Origin: Comamonadaceae bacterium
GTDB lineage: Bacteria > Pseudomonadota > Gammaproteobacteria > Burkholderiales > Burkholderiaceae
Length of the DNA: 29,186 nt
Direction of reading: 5' to 3'
Assembly: GCA_947374535.1 (NCBI GenBank)
Contig: CANCCJ010000026.1
Span: forward strand, 1 to 29,186
Shown: positions 14,552-23,076 of the stretch, one piece after another
Layout: each line of letters begins with the position of its first letter
How positions within the stretch are numbered: the first letter of the stretch is position 1
The notes under the pieces: model-generated
What the model was told of the DNA's origin: nothing
The model's input: the letters and a program-made list of their open reading frames with translations, nothing else
Databases searched by the model: none
Translations under genes and position numbers: made by a program

Positions 14552-15391
14552 TCAATGGGTCGATGACTTGCTGCGCTCGTACAGCGGCATGACTTTGGGC
14601 AAGTTGGCCTGAATTTCTTCAATGCGTGTGTTGCCCGAAGGATGGGTGCTGAGCCACTGCGGTGGCGCACCTTTGTTGGCGGCACTCATTTTTTGCCACA
14701 ACGTCACACCCGCACGCGGGTCGTAACCGGCGCGTGCGGCGATTTCCATGCCGACCAAGTCAGCCTCGGTTTCATCGTCACGGCTGAATTTCAGGTTCAG
14801 CAAGTTCGCCCCTTGCTTGGCTACCAAATCGGTGAGTTGTGGGCTTACACCAAAGAACACCGAGGCTACGGTGCTGCCGAGAGTGGCCACGCCGTTGGTC
14901 GCCGCCGCCTTGCCCATGCGTTCACGCGCATGCTCGCGCAAGGCGTGGGCAATTTCATGCCCCATGACCATGGCCACTTCGTCGTCGGTGAGTTGCAACT
15001 GAGTCAAGATGCCACTGTAAAAAGCAATCTTGCCGCCAGGCATGCAAAAGGCGTTGATTTGGTTGGACCCCACAAGGTTGACTTCCCATTTCCACTCTTT
15101 GGCACGCGGGTTCCAGTCAAAGCTTTGGGGAATGATGTCTTTGGCGATGCGACGCAAGCGTATGACTTGCGGATGGTTGTCAGGGCCGAGTGCGTTTTTG
15201 CTGGCGGCTTCCCTCATCATGTCTGCATATTGCTTGCGCGCGGATTGCTCGACTTCTGCCGCAGGCACGAGGTTGGCAAACACCGAGGCCTCCTTGTTCA
15301 CTTCCACGCCATCGCGGGCCAGCAGCACACCGCTGCCGAGGCCGCAAGCGCAACCCACACAACCGTAAAGAAAAGCGCGTTTCGTGAGCAT
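14552..15391 (-). CDS. M48 family metallopeptidase (LoiP/BepA-like)
   Basis: Zinc endopeptidase of 279 residues from the ATG at 15391. The catalytic motif HEIAH is at 145-149 and the third zinc ligand, Glu209, lies in DETEADLVG. The N-terminus MLTKRAFLYGCVGCACG is hydrophobic with several cysteines and may be a signal or lipoprotein sequence, although the residue before Cys11 is not a good lipobox. Family members act in the periplasm on misassembled outer membrane proteins. A frame 37 codons longer would overlap the divergent AmpG gene and looks spurious. The C-terminal part WLSTHPSGNTRIEEIQANLP is typical of the family. Confidence 0.92.
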   Translation of the reverse strand: MLTKRAFLYGCVGCACGLGSGVLLARDGVEVNKEASVFANLVPAAEVEQSARKQYADMMREAASKNALGPDNHPQVIRLRRIAKDIIPQSFDWNPRAKEWKWEVNLVGSNQINAFCMPGGKIAFYSGILTQLQLTDDEVAMVMGHEIAHALREHARERMGKAAATNGVATLGSTVASVFFGVSPQLTDLVAKQGANLLNLKFSRDDETEADLVGMEIAARAGYDPRAGVTLWQKMSAANKGAPPQWLSTHPSGNTRIEEIQANLPKVMPLYERSKSSTH

Positions 15392-15427
15392 GAAAGAGTC
15401 TTTTTGTGAAAGCCTGAAAATAGAGGG

Positions 15428-16783
15428 ATGAACGATACAACAAGTCCAGCAACCCCGTCGACCACCGAAGTTAAAAAACTCGGTTGGCTCGCCGCGCTTC
15501 ATGTGTATTTAGAGCCCGCCTCATGGCGTATGTTGTGTCTGGGATTTTCTACGGGTTTGCCCCTTTTATTGGTGCTGGGCACACTGAGTTTTCGCCTGCG
15601 CGAAGCCGGCATTGACCGCAGCACGATTGGCTTTTTGAGCTGGGTGGGCTTGGCCTATGGTTTCAAATGGGTGTGGTCCCCCTTGGTCGACCGCATGCCC
15701 TTGCCTCTGCTCACGCGTTACTTGGGTCGCCGCCGCAGCTGGTTACTGTTCGCGCAGGCCATGGTGGTGGCGGGACTCATCGGCATGGCCTTGCTTGACC
15801 CGCAGCAAGCCCTAGAGCCTGTGGTGTGGGCCGCCTTGGTAGTGGCGTTTGGCTCGGCCACACAAGACATTGCGCTGGATGCTTTTCGCATCGAGTCCGC
15901 CGACGCACAGCACCAAGCCGCCCTAGCCGCGACTTACCAAACCGGCTACCGCCTCGCCATGATTTGGGCAGGCGCAGGTGTGTTGTGGATTGCCGCACGC
16001 GCGGCAGGAACCGACGACACCACCTACCAACACAGTGCTTGGCAGGCCGCCTATCTGGTGATGGCCGCGTCGATGAGCCTGGGCGTGTTGACCGTATTGC
16101 TCTCTCCAGAGCCGGTACAGCGCGAGATCCCTCCCGCACGCAACGCACGCGCTTGGTTGCAAGGCGCGTTGATTGAGCCCTTTGCCGAATTCATCCGCCG
16201 TTACCACTGGCATGCCGTCATCATTTTGGGGCTCATTGCGGTGTACCGCATCAGCGATGTGGTGATGGGCATCATGGCCAATCCGTTTTATGTGGACATG
16301 GGCTACACCAAAGACGAAGTGGCCGCCGTCACCAAAGTGTTTGGCGTCATCATGACTTTGTTGGGCGCTTTCATTGGTGGCGTGCTGTCGATGCGTTTAG
16401 GCGTGATGCGCATCCTCATGCTGGGCGCCGTGCTGAGCGCCCTCACCAATTTTTTATTTGCGTGGTTGGCCACACGCGGGCATGACCTGACGGCTTTGGT
16501 ATGGGTCATCTCAGCCGACAACTTGGCCAGTGGCATCGCCTCTGCGGCTTTCATTGCGTACTTGTCTAGCTTGACCAACATCAACTATTCGGCCACGCAG
16601 TACGCCCTGTTCAGCTCCATGATGCTGCTCGCCCCCAAATGGTTGGCTGGTTTCTCGGGGGTGTATGTCGACGCACATGGCTACGAAGCTTTTTTCACCA
16701 GCACCGCCTTGCTCGGGGTGCCAGTGCTGTTGCTGGTCTGGCTGGCCTCCCGCATCTTGCCAGTGGGGGGCTCAACGCCCTGA
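15428..16783 (+). CDS. ampG: AmpG-family muropeptide MFS permease
   Basis: Inner membrane transporter of 451 residues with about 12 membrane segments. The AmpG family imports anhydromuropeptides for cell-wall recycling. The family motif KWVWSPLVDR lies near 76-85, preceded by LREAGIDRSTIGFLSWVGL. GSATQDIALDAFRIE near 137-151 is also characteristic. The AGAG/WAALV rich segments are membrane helices. AGAGGG lies only two bases before the ATG, too close for a standard ribosome site, so a slightly different start is possible. It is divergent from the M48 gene with 36 bases between, and 63 bases ahead of the two-component genes. Confidence 0.88.
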   Translation: MNDTTSPATPSTTEVKKLGWLAALHVYLEPASWRMLCLGFSTGLPLLLVLGTLSFRLREAGIDRSTIGFLSWVGLAYGFKWVWSPLVDRMPLPLLTRYLGRRRSWLLFAQAMVVAGLIGMALLDPQQALEPVVWAALVVAFGSATQDIALDAFRIESADAQHQAALAATYQTGYRLAMIWAGAGVLWIAARAAGTDDTTYQHSAWQAAYLVMAASMSLGVLTVLLSPEPVQREIPPARNARAWLQGALIEPFAEFIRRYHWHAVIILGLIAVYRISDVVMGIMANPFYVDMGYTKDEVAAVTKVFGVIMTLLGAFIGGVLSMRLGVMRILMLGAVLSALTNFLFAWLATRGHDLTALVWVISADNLASGIASAAFIAYLSSLTNINYSATQYALFSSMMLLAPKWLAGFSGVYVDAHGYEAFFTSTALLGVPVLLLVWLASRILPVGGSTP

Positions 16784-16846
16784 TTTACCTTGTCTTTACG
16801 TGATGGACAGGCAAACACACAACCGCGAAGGCATGATGGGGAAACC

Positions 16847-17554
16847 ATGAACACCTTGCTCTTGATCGAAGATGACCATCGCCTCGCCAACATGGTGCGC
16901 GAATACCTCCAACAATCTGGTTTTACCGTACAACATGCGGCCAATGGATTGAGCGGCTTAAAGCTGCTGCAAGACAGCGCCCCCGCCCTGGTGCTGCTTG
17001 ACCTGATGCTGCCCGATATTGAAGGCTTGGAAGTGTGCAAACGCATCCGCGCCTTGCCAGGCACCTTGGCGCAAACACCCGTGCTGATGCTGACCGCCAA
17101 AGGCGATCCGATGGATCGCATTGTTGGCCTAGAACTCGGCGCCGACGATTACTTACCCAAGCCCTTCGAACCCCGTGAGTTGCTGGCACGCATTCGCGCT
17201 GTGCTGCGCCGCCATGCACCCGGCGAGACGACCGATGCCGCACACCAAACGCTCAAATTTGGCTCGTTAGACCTTGACCGCGATGCACGCACGGTCAGCT
17301 TGCGTGGCAAGGTGTGCGATCTCACAGCGTATCAATTTGATTTGCTGTGGGTCTTGGCCGAGCGCGCAGGCCGAGTGCTGTCGCGTGACCAAATCATGGA
17401 AGCGGTGCGAGGCCGTGAGCTCGAAGCCTTCGACCGCTCGATCGACGTTCACATGGGCCGCATTCGTGCCGCCATTGAAGACGATGCCAAAGCCCCCAAA
17501 CGTATCCTGACCGTTCGCGGTGTGGGTTACGTGTTTGCAAAACAACAAGACTGA
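16847..17554 (+). CDS. OmpR/PhoB-family response regulator
   Basis: 235-residue regulator from the ATG at 16847, with GGGG six bases upstream as ribosome site. The receiver domain has Asp9-Asp10 in LLIEDDHRLA, phospho-acceptor Asp52 in LLDLMLPDIEG, and the switch Lys in DYLPKPFEP. The C-terminal winged helix (about 135-232) includes LTAYQFDLLWVLAERAGRVL, SIDVHMGRIR and ILTVRGVGYVF, the usual PhoB-type recognition helix and wing. The kinase gene starts 6 bases after its stop, so the pair is one operon. The longer frame from 16790 has no supporting homology. Confidence 0.95.
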   Translation: MNTLLLIEDDHRLANMVREYLQQSGFTVQHAANGLSGLKLLQDSAPALVLLDLMLPDIEGLEVCKRIRALPGTLAQTPVLMLTAKGDPMDRIVGLELGADDYLPKPFEPRELLARIRAVLRRHAPGETTDAAHQTLKFGSLDLDRDARTVSLRGKVCDLTAYQFDLLWVLAERAGRVLSRDQIMEAVRGRELEAFDRSIDVHMGRIRAAIEDDAKAPKRILTVRGVGYVFAKQQD

Positions 17555-17560
17555 TTCCAC

Positions 17561-18805
17561 ATGCCATCGACCTCGCCTAGCCGTTCTTTGCATCTGCCGT
17601 TGTATGTGCGTATTTGGCTGGCGGTGGTGTTGGCGGTGGCTGTGCTCACCCTGTTGACGGGTTGGATTCTGCGCATCACCGCCGAGCCACCTCTTCGCGA
17701 AGTGATGGTGCGCAACGCCTCGGGCGAGCTGGTGGGTCAAGGTCGGGCGCGTTTGCGTGCGCCTGATGGTTTGCCTATTGAAGCACCGCCCCTGCAAGGG
17801 CCCGACATGTCGCATCCGCCCGGGCATTTTGGCTCTGGCCCAGAATTCATGGTGCGCATGCAAAACGGCGAGTTGATGCATGTGCATTTGCCACGCCCGC
17901 CCCACAGCTTTTGGTCACGCCCGCCTTTTGGCTTTGCTTGGACCTTGGGCTTGGTCGCACTCGCCGTGGCACTCGGCACCTATCCGATCGTGCGTCGATT
18001 GACGCGCCGTTTAGAAAACCTACAAAAAGGTGTGGAGCAATGGGGCACCGGCAACTTATCGGCCCGGGTGGCCGAACAAGGCAATGACGAAGTGGCTTAC
18101 CTTGCCCAACGCTTCAACCATGCTGCTGAGCAAGTGGAGCAGCTTGTCACCTCGCACAAATCGCTGCTGGCCAATGCCTCACACGAATTACGGTCACCCC
18201 TCACACGCATTCGCATGGGCCTGGAGTTAATGGGTGACTCACCTTCACCCGCCATGAAGGAAGAGATTTCGCGCAGTGTGGGCGAGCTCGACCAGCTGAT
18301 CGATGAAATTTTGCTAGCCAGTCGTCTGGATGCCAAAGAGGCCGACCTTGGTACGGTGGAGTCTGTCGACTTGACAGGCCTTGCCAGCGAAGAGTGCGCA
18401 CGCGTAGAGGCCCATTTGGAGTTGGGTTTTCAGCCACAAAGCATCGTCGTCCCAGGCATTGCCAAGCTACTGCGCCGCATGCTGCGCAACTTGCTTGAAA
18501 ACGCTCGTCGCTATGGCACATCGGACATTGAGGTGCAGCTTTCAAACTGGGTTGAACACAACCGCCATTGGGTGCGCCTGTGCGTGTGCGACCGTGGACC
18601 TGGCGTGCCTGCGGCGTTGCGTGAACGCATCTTTGAGCCGTTCTACCGCTTACCCGGTGCGAGTGAACGCGAAGGCGGTGTGGGCTTGGGCTTATCACTG
18701 GTACGTTCCATCGTGCAACGCCATCACGGCGCTGTGCACTGCGAAGATCGCGAAGGGGGCGGCGCACGATTTGTGGTGCTGCTGCCCACTGACGTCAGTG
18801 GGTAA
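17561..18805 (+). CDS. Sensor histidine kinase (CpxA/RstB type) with His/Met/Pro-rich periplasmic loop
   Basis: Inner membrane kinase of 414 residues. Membrane segments lie at about 16-38 and 123-143, with a periplasmic loop of about 84 residues between them, a HAMP linker at about 144-195 and His208 in LANASHELRSPLTRI. The ATPase domain has NLLENARRYG, DRGPGVP and VGLGLSL. The loop holds His85, His89, His107, His109 and His115 and Met83, Met97, Met100 and Met106 among many prolines, a composition often seen in copper-, silver- or zinc-sensing kinases. Metal sensing is inference. The last 11 bases overlap the convergent nitronate monooxygenase gene. Confidence 0.94.
   Translation: MPSTSPSRSLHLPLYVRIWLAVVLAVAVLTLLTGWILRITAEPPLREVMVRNASGELVGQGRARLRAPDGLPIEAPPLQGPDMSHPPGHFGSGPEFMVRMQNGELMHVHLPRPPHSFWSRPPFGFAWTLGLVALAVALGTYPIVRRLTRRLENLQKGVEQWGTGNLSARVAEQGNDEVAYLAQRFNHAAEQVEQLVTSHKSLLANASHELRSPLTRIRMGLELMGDSPSPAMKEEISRSVGELDQLIDEILLASRLDAKEADLGTVESVDLTGLASEECARVEAHLELGFQPQSIVVPGIAKLLRRMLRNLLENARRYGTSDIEVQLSNWVEHNRHWVRLCVCDRGPGVPAALRERIFEPFYRLPGASEREGGVGLGLSLVRSIVQRHHGAVHCEDREGGGARFVVLLPTDVSG
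18785..18802. repeat. Perfect 18-base palindrome at convergent gene ends
   Basis: CCCACTGAC followed by GTCAGTGGG is a perfect palindrome with no spacer. It covers the last codons of the sensor kinase and, on the other strand, the stop and last codons of the nitronate monooxygenase. There is no T run on either side, so it is not a standard intrinsic terminator. It could be a protein-binding site or help end converging transcripts. Confidence 0.6.
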
Positions 18806-19832
18806 AACCTGCGGCCAATTGGTGCACGATTTCAGCGGCCGGACATGCCTTACACCCTGAACGGTTCATCCCTGACCAGAGCGGCGTGAAGTCATCGCGT
18901 TGACTCGCCTCAGCTTTGGTTCTCAAGGGTGCGATGCTTTGCGTGGCCATCGGGAAAACCGGTGCTGCCGCGTTTTGCGGTCCCAGTTCGTGCATGACGC
19001 GGTTGAACAGCCCGCGGGCCAAACCCCCTGTAAACAGATTGGTCAATGCCGTGGGCGCCTGCTGATCGCTCAAACGTACCCGATGCAACGCGCTGGTTTT
19101 GGCTTCGTGACAGAGTAAAAACGCCGTGCCTACTTGCACCGCCGCCGCGCCTACAGCCATAGCGGCTTGCACGCCTTGCGCATCAGCAATACCTCCCGCT
19201 GCAATGATGGGCACCTGTATGTGTGGCGTCAGTTGCTTCAACAGATCAAAGGTATAGGCTTGCTGTGTGACATCGCGGTCCAGAAAGTGCCCGCGGTGCC
19301 CACCGGCCTCAAGGCCTTGCGCAATGACGCCGTCAGCCCCGTTGGCGACCAACCAACGCGCTTCATTCAACGTGGTGGCGGAAGACAACACAAATGCGCC
19401 ACGCAACTTCACGCGCGCTAATAAATCTGGACGTGGCAGCCCGAAATGAAAACTGACCACCGTGGGCGAGAACGCGTCCAGCACGTCAGCCATTTCGTCA
19501 TCAAACGGGCGGCGGCCGGCGGAGGCTGGGATCGCCACGGGGTCAATGCCAAACTCTTGGTAATACGGCAACAACGCGGCCTGCCACGCAGACTCTGCCG
19601 CGGCTGTGTGCTGCGGTGGTTGATGGCAAAAGAAATTGACGTTGTAAGGCAACCCACTGCTTTGCAGCACTTGCAGTTCACGACGCAAGGTCTGGGCATC
19701 GAGCATGGCCGCGGGCAGAGACCCCAAGCCGCCCGAGCGGCTGACGGCAAGGCTTAGGCCAGTGTCTTGCACGCCCGCCATGGGCGCTTGGATGAGCGGG
19801 AAGCGGGTCCCCAAAATCGCGTTCAATGACAT
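18795..19832 (-). CDS. Nitronate monooxygenase (2-nitropropane dioxygenase family)
   Basis: FMN-dependent TIM-barrel oxygenase of 345 residues that detoxifies alkyl nitronates such as propionate 3-nitronate. Family landmarks are IQAPMAG at 14-20, NVNFF at 64-68, AQGLEAGGHRG at 171-181 and IIAAGGIADAQGVQAAMAVGA at about 214-234, which forms the FMN phosphate site. The C-terminus GMNRSGCKACPAAEIVHQLA is also typical. It is transcribed toward the sensor kinase and overlaps its end by 11 bases. No partner gene is adjacent on the same strand, so it is probably a single-gene unit. The exact substrate cannot be told from sequence. Confidence 0.92.
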   Translation of the reverse strand: MSLNAILGTRFPLIQAPMAGVQDTGLSLAVSRSGGLGSLPAAMLDAQTLRRELQVLQSSGLPYNVNFFCHQPPQHTAAAESAWQAALLPYYQEFGIDPVAIPASAGRRPFDDEMADVLDAFSPTVVSFHFGLPRPDLLARVKLRGAFVLSSATTLNEARWLVANGADGVIAQGLEAGGHRGHFLDRDVTQQAYTFDLLKQLTPHIQVPIIAAGGIADAQGVQAAMAVGAAAVQVGTAFLLCHEAKTSALHRVRLSDQQAPTALTNLFTGGLARGLFNRVMHELGPQNAAAPVFPMATQSIAPLRTKAEASQRDDFTPLWSGMNRSGCKACPAAEIVHQLAAGFTH

Positions 19833-19957
19833 CGCAAACTTTCAAGTAATCTCGGCGCCATCCTAGCGCCAACGGCCATACGCCTGCGCGCTTGCCGACT
19901 ATGATGCAAGCCATTTATAACGCACCGCCCTCAGCGTGCTATCGCCTTATTGACCCC

Positions 19958-20974
19958 ATGAGCCAACGCATTCTTATTTTGTCGCACGACAACAAAATTG
20001 GCGACGCTATTGTGATGACGGGTTTATTCCGCCCCTTGCGTGCGCATTGGCCCGATTGCGAAATTGGTGTGTTGTGTGGCGCCAGCAATGCCGCCTTGTA
20101 TCGCCACCATCCCGAAGTGAAATGGCTGCATGTGTCGTCAAGCCGCAATGTGTTTGCCCGCCTGTGGGCCAGCCTCAAAGCGCGTATGGTGCGCTACGAC
20201 ATGGTGGTGCACTTTGGCTTAGACCTTGCTAACCCTTCCGTACAGCTGGTGTTGAACACGGTCAACGCCAAACAACGTTTTTTGTTTTTGGAGCATCCCA
20301 CCAAGCCCCTGCCCAACGACGAGGTGATGGCCGGCGATTGGGGCTACAGCACGCATGACAAGGCGCAACACTACTCCGCACGTCATCTGCATTTTTTACA
20401 CACATTGGGGGCCAAGCCTGGCCCCTACCAATATGACATTCGTTTAGGTCAGCATACCGCTGCGGTAACAAAGCCAACAGACAAAGACTTGTTAATGGTC
20501 ATCAACAGCCAAAGCAGCGCGGCAAACAAATCGTTTTCATTGCCTTGGCTGCAGCAATTCGTGCATGCCGTTTATGTGAAGTACCCCCACATCCACATGC
20601 ACCTACTCAGCGCCAGCCCCGCGCTTGAAAAGTCAATGCATGCGATGTTTGACATACAAAGCGACCGCGTGACGGTGAGCCCTTTTGTGCCAACGGTCAC
20701 GCCCGCGCTGGCCATGATTCAACATGCTGACTTGGTGGTATCACCTGACACCTACGCTGTCCATGCCGCCAGCGCCTGGAACAAACCCGTGATTGCGCTG
20801 TACGAACCCAGTGTGCTGTCCGTGGACTCGTGGGAGCCTTTGTCAGACACCTATGCCCAAATCGTGGCACCCGCAGGACAAGCGGTGAGCCAGATTGACG
20901 TGTCTGAGGTGATGACGGCGCTGGCTCAGTTGCTGGCCACGCCAAACTCACGTCAACGCGTGTTGCTGAAGTAA
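19958..20974 (+). CDS. Glycosyltransferase family 9 protein (heptosyltransferase-like)
   Basis: 338 residues from the ATG at 19958. The N-terminus RILILSHDNKIGDAIVMTGL is the family 9 nucleotide-sugar fold with the conserved Gly-Asp. A second fold includes VINSQSSAANKSFSLPW and LVVSPDTYAVHAASAWNKPV, matching the heptosyltransferase acceptor and donor regions. It probably adds a sugar to the lipopolysaccharide core or a related glycan on the cytoplasmic face. A further 22 codons upstream are open, but the ATG used gives the canonical start. It faces another glycosyltransferase gene tail to tail, two bases away. Confidence 0.88.
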   Translation: MSQRILILSHDNKIGDAIVMTGLFRPLRAHWPDCEIGVLCGASNAALYRHHPEVKWLHVSSSRNVFARLWASLKARMVRYDMVVHFGLDLANPSVQLVLNTVNAKQRFLFLEHPTKPLPNDEVMAGDWGYSTHDKAQHYSARHLHFLHTLGAKPGPYQYDIRLGQHTAAVTKPTDKDLLMVINSQSSAANKSFSLPWLQQFVHAVYVKYPHIHMHLLSASPALEKSMHAMFDIQSDRVTVSPFVPTVTPALAMIQHADLVVSPDTYAVHAASAWNKPVIALYEPSVLSVDSWEPLSDTYAQIVAPAGQAVSQIDVSEVMTALAQLLATPNSRQRVLLK

Positions 20975-20976
20975 GT

Positions 20977-21804
20977 TCAGTTTTCGACGAGCAAAGCGCG
21001 TTGCTCAGCCGTCCACTTTTGCTCAAGCGGAATGAGTTTGTCTTTGTCGACAAAGGGCGGGTAGCCGCCCTTCATGGTTAAGCGAATGTAATGGTGGTTG
21101 AAGCAGTCCAGCGCGATGTGCATGGGGCGAATGTCACCCACTTCGCGGGCACGCAGGGCTGTGCGCAAGAACAAATCAAAGTCTGCTGCTTGTTGGGTTT
21201 CATCCCAAGGACCCAAGATGTTTAGGGCCCGACGCGAGAACATCACGGTATTGCCCACAAAACCTTCGACAGCTTGATGCTTGAACTTGTCTTGGCGGTT
21301 TTTACAAAATGCCGCCCAGTTGCCATACATCCATTTGTGCATCAGCAACAAGCTGCGACGGCCCGTGCCAAACAAACCCACCAAGCCACGGATGCGGTTC
21401 CAACGGCGACGTAACTTTTTGGTCGCCGCTTTGCTTTCGATGCGCTCAATGCCACACGAGGTGATGACGTCGAGTTGGTTGTGCTCGGCGTTGGCAATGA
21501 GGGTCGCGTCCCAGTCTTTGCTGACGATGATGTCGTTGTTCAAGAATGCCAGCCACTCGCCCTTGGCAACGGCAATGCCTTGGTTCTGAGAGACAGGGTA
21601 AGAGTAGTTGCCGGGGTTGCGAATGACGCGCGCACCCACCGACTCAAAAAAATCAGCACTGGCATCGGTGGAGGCGTTGTCGATGACGATGAGCTCAAAC
21701 GAGTGCTGGGTGTGCTTGACCAAGTTTTCCCAATAAATCTGGTTCATCGGCAACTGGTTGTAAACCGCTGTGATGATGCTGAGCTTAGGCTTTTGTTCAG
21801 ACAT
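20977..21804 (-). CDS. Glycosyltransferase family 2 protein
   Basis: GT-A fold sugar transferase of 275 residues. It begins with KLSIITAVYN, then VIDNASTDAS (nucleotide binding) and LAFLNNDIIV, where Asn-Asn-Asp takes the DxD metal-binding position. EGFVGNTVMFSR and LGPWDETQQAADFDLFLR in the C-terminal half match rhamnosyl- or similar transferases. It is 21 bases downstream of waaF and the last gene of the ilvE/zinc finger/waaF operon, so a role in lipopolysaccharide core or O-antigen assembly is likely. The donor and acceptor are unknown. A TTG five codons upstream is an unlikely start. Confidence 0.9.
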   Translation of the reverse strand: MSEQKPKLSIITAVYNQLPMNQIYWENLVKHTQHSFELIVIDNASTDASADFFESVGARVIRNPGNYSYPVSQNQGIAVAKGEWLAFLNNDIIVSKDWDATLIANAEHNQLDVITSCGIERIESKAATKKLRRRWNRIRGLVGLFGTGRRSLLLMHKWMYGNWAAFCKNRQDKFKHQAVEGFVGNTVMFSRRALNILGPWDETQQAADFDLFLRTALRAREVGDIRPMHIALDCFNHHYIRLTMKGGYPPFVDKDKLIPLEQKWTAEQRALLVEN

Positions 21805-21825
21805 AGACGCACTTCTCAAAGGGGT

Positions 21826-22887
21826 TCAAAGCAAGCGATAAACGCGCTCAGCCGACACGTCTTCTAAGCAACGCGTGTGGCCCAAAGGGCAATTTCGCTC
21901 GTAGCAAGGCGAGCAAGCCAATGGCGGTTGGTAGCTGGGGTCAACACGCAGCCACACCACACGCGCACGGTCATTCAACGGCGGCGTGTGCTCAGGGCTG
22001 GATGAACCAAACACCGCCACTTGCGGCACACCAAAAGCCGCCGCAACATGCATGAGGCCTGAGTCGTTGCTGACCACGCGGTGGGCATAGGCAATCAGCG
22101 CGAAAGCTTGCGTCAGGTTGGTTTGTCCTGCCAAGTTAAAGCAATGGCCGGGCTGTTTGGCATTGGCTGTCGTGGCAATTTCTTGGCAGATGTCGAACTC
22201 TTTGTTGGAGCCGAGCAAAAACACAGGGCTATCAATCTTGCTCGCCAGCGCTGCGAAGTGTCTAGCAGGCCAGCGCTTGGCTGGGCCGTATTCCGCACCC
22301 GGCGCAAACACGACATAGCTGCGCTTGGCCAAGGTTGGCAACGTCGGCATATGGGTGGCGAGTGCTTCTAGCGCCTCGTCCATCACACCCGCACCGGCCT
22401 TGAGTACAGGGCGTAAGTCACCAACCAACTTCATCGGCTTGCCAGGGTTTTGGCCCACCAAACTCAACGCGGCGTACCACTCGACCATGGGTGGGCGCTC
22501 TTCAGTTTGGGGATGGGGTAAACGATCGGTCAATAAACCAAAACGCATTTCACCGGTGTAACCCACGCGTTTGGCAATGCCGGCCATCCAGGGTAGCAAT
22601 GCACTCTTCAAAGAGTTGGGGCACACATAGGCCACCTCAAACTTGTCGCGCAATTGGCTGGCAAGTTTCAAACGGCCCACCAGTTGCAGGCCGCCGTGTT
22701 TGAACGGCATTTCAATCACCTCGGCGACGCCGGGCATCACACGGTAAACCGGTGCAATCCAAGGTAGCGCAGCGACAGTGAGGCGCTCACCGCGCGCAGC
22801 CAAACGGCGCAGCAAGGGCTCGGTCATCACCGCATCCCCAATCCATTGGGGCGCGATGATGAGGGCGTTTTTAGTGGTGGCCGCCAA
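21826..22887 (-). CDS. waaF: Lipopolysaccharide heptosyltransferase II WaaF
   Basis: Adds the second L-glycero-D-manno-heptose to the inner core of lipopolysaccharide. The sequence ALIIAPQWIGDAVMTEPL near the N-terminus, FAPGAEYGPAKRWP in the middle and VVSNDSGLMHVAAAFGVPQVAVFGSSSP near the C-terminus are WaaF hallmarks. I choose the TTG at 22887, which gives 353 residues and places the fold start about six residues in, as in Escherichia coli WaaF. GGCGAG lies just upstream. A GTG at 22944 gives a longer form with a low-complexity N-terminus. With the TTG start the gene overlaps the end of the zinc-finger gene by 17 bases in another frame. Confidence 0.92.
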   Translation of the reverse strand: MAATTKNALIIAPQWIGDAVMTEPLLRRLAARGERLTVAALPWIAPVYRVMPGVAEVIEMPFKHGGLQLVGRLKLASQLRDKFEVAYVCPNSLKSALLPWMAGIAKRVGYTGEMRFGLLTDRLPHPQTEERPPMVEWYAALSLVGQNPGKPMKLVGDLRPVLKAGAGVMDEALEALATHMPTLPTLAKRSYVVFAPGAEYGPAKRWPARHFAALASKIDSPVFLLGSNKEFDICQEIATTANAKQPGHCFNLAGQTNLTQAFALIAYAHRVVSNDSGLMHVAAAFGVPQVAVFGSSSPEHTPPLNDRARVVWLRVDPSYQPPLACSPCYERNCPLGHTRCLEDVSAERVYRLL

Positions 22888-23074
22888 CGTGCTCGCCGGC
22901 TTTGAGTTTGTAAACGGTGCCGCAGTAAGGGCACTTGGCTTCACCCGTTTTGGCCACGTCCAAGTAGACCTTGGGGTGGCTGTTCCAAAGTTTCATGTCG
23001 GCTTTGGCGCTGGGGCAAAACACGCCGCCTTGACCGTTCAAGTCTTTGGCTAAGAGTTCAACTGTGTTGCTCAT
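22871..23074 (-). CDS. CHCC zinc-finger domain protein (67 aa)
   Basis: Small protein of the zf-CHCC family (related to the mitochondrial complex I subunit NDUFS6), function unproven in bacteria. Zinc ligands fit Cys20 in GGVFCPS, His33 in WNSHPKVYLDV, and Cys48/Cys51 in AKCPYCGTVY. It starts two bases after the ilvE stop and runs into waaF. The order ilvE, CHCC protein, waaF is one I recall from other Burkholderiales, so the operon looks ancestral. Confidence 0.93.
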   Translation of the reverse strand: MSNTVELLAKDLNGQGGVFCPSAKADMKLWNSHPKVYLDVAKTGEAKCPYCGTVYKLKAGEHVGGHH

Positions 23075-23076
23075 TT

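Noticed and set aside
14546..14561. Short inverted repeat GACCC/GGGTC at the convergent ends of the hydrolase and M48 genes
   Set aside because: Five base pairs with no T run on either strand; too weak to call a terminator.
14642..15409. 255-codon plus-strand frame antisense to the M48 peptidase
   Set aside because: The minus-strand frame has HEIAH and ETEAD motifs; the antisense frame is explained by GC-rich codon structure.
20966..20984. CTGAA/TTCAG hairpin followed by TTTT between the two convergent glycosyltransferase genes
   Set aside because: Only five base pairs, mostly A-T, within coding ends; a weak terminator is possible but not supported.
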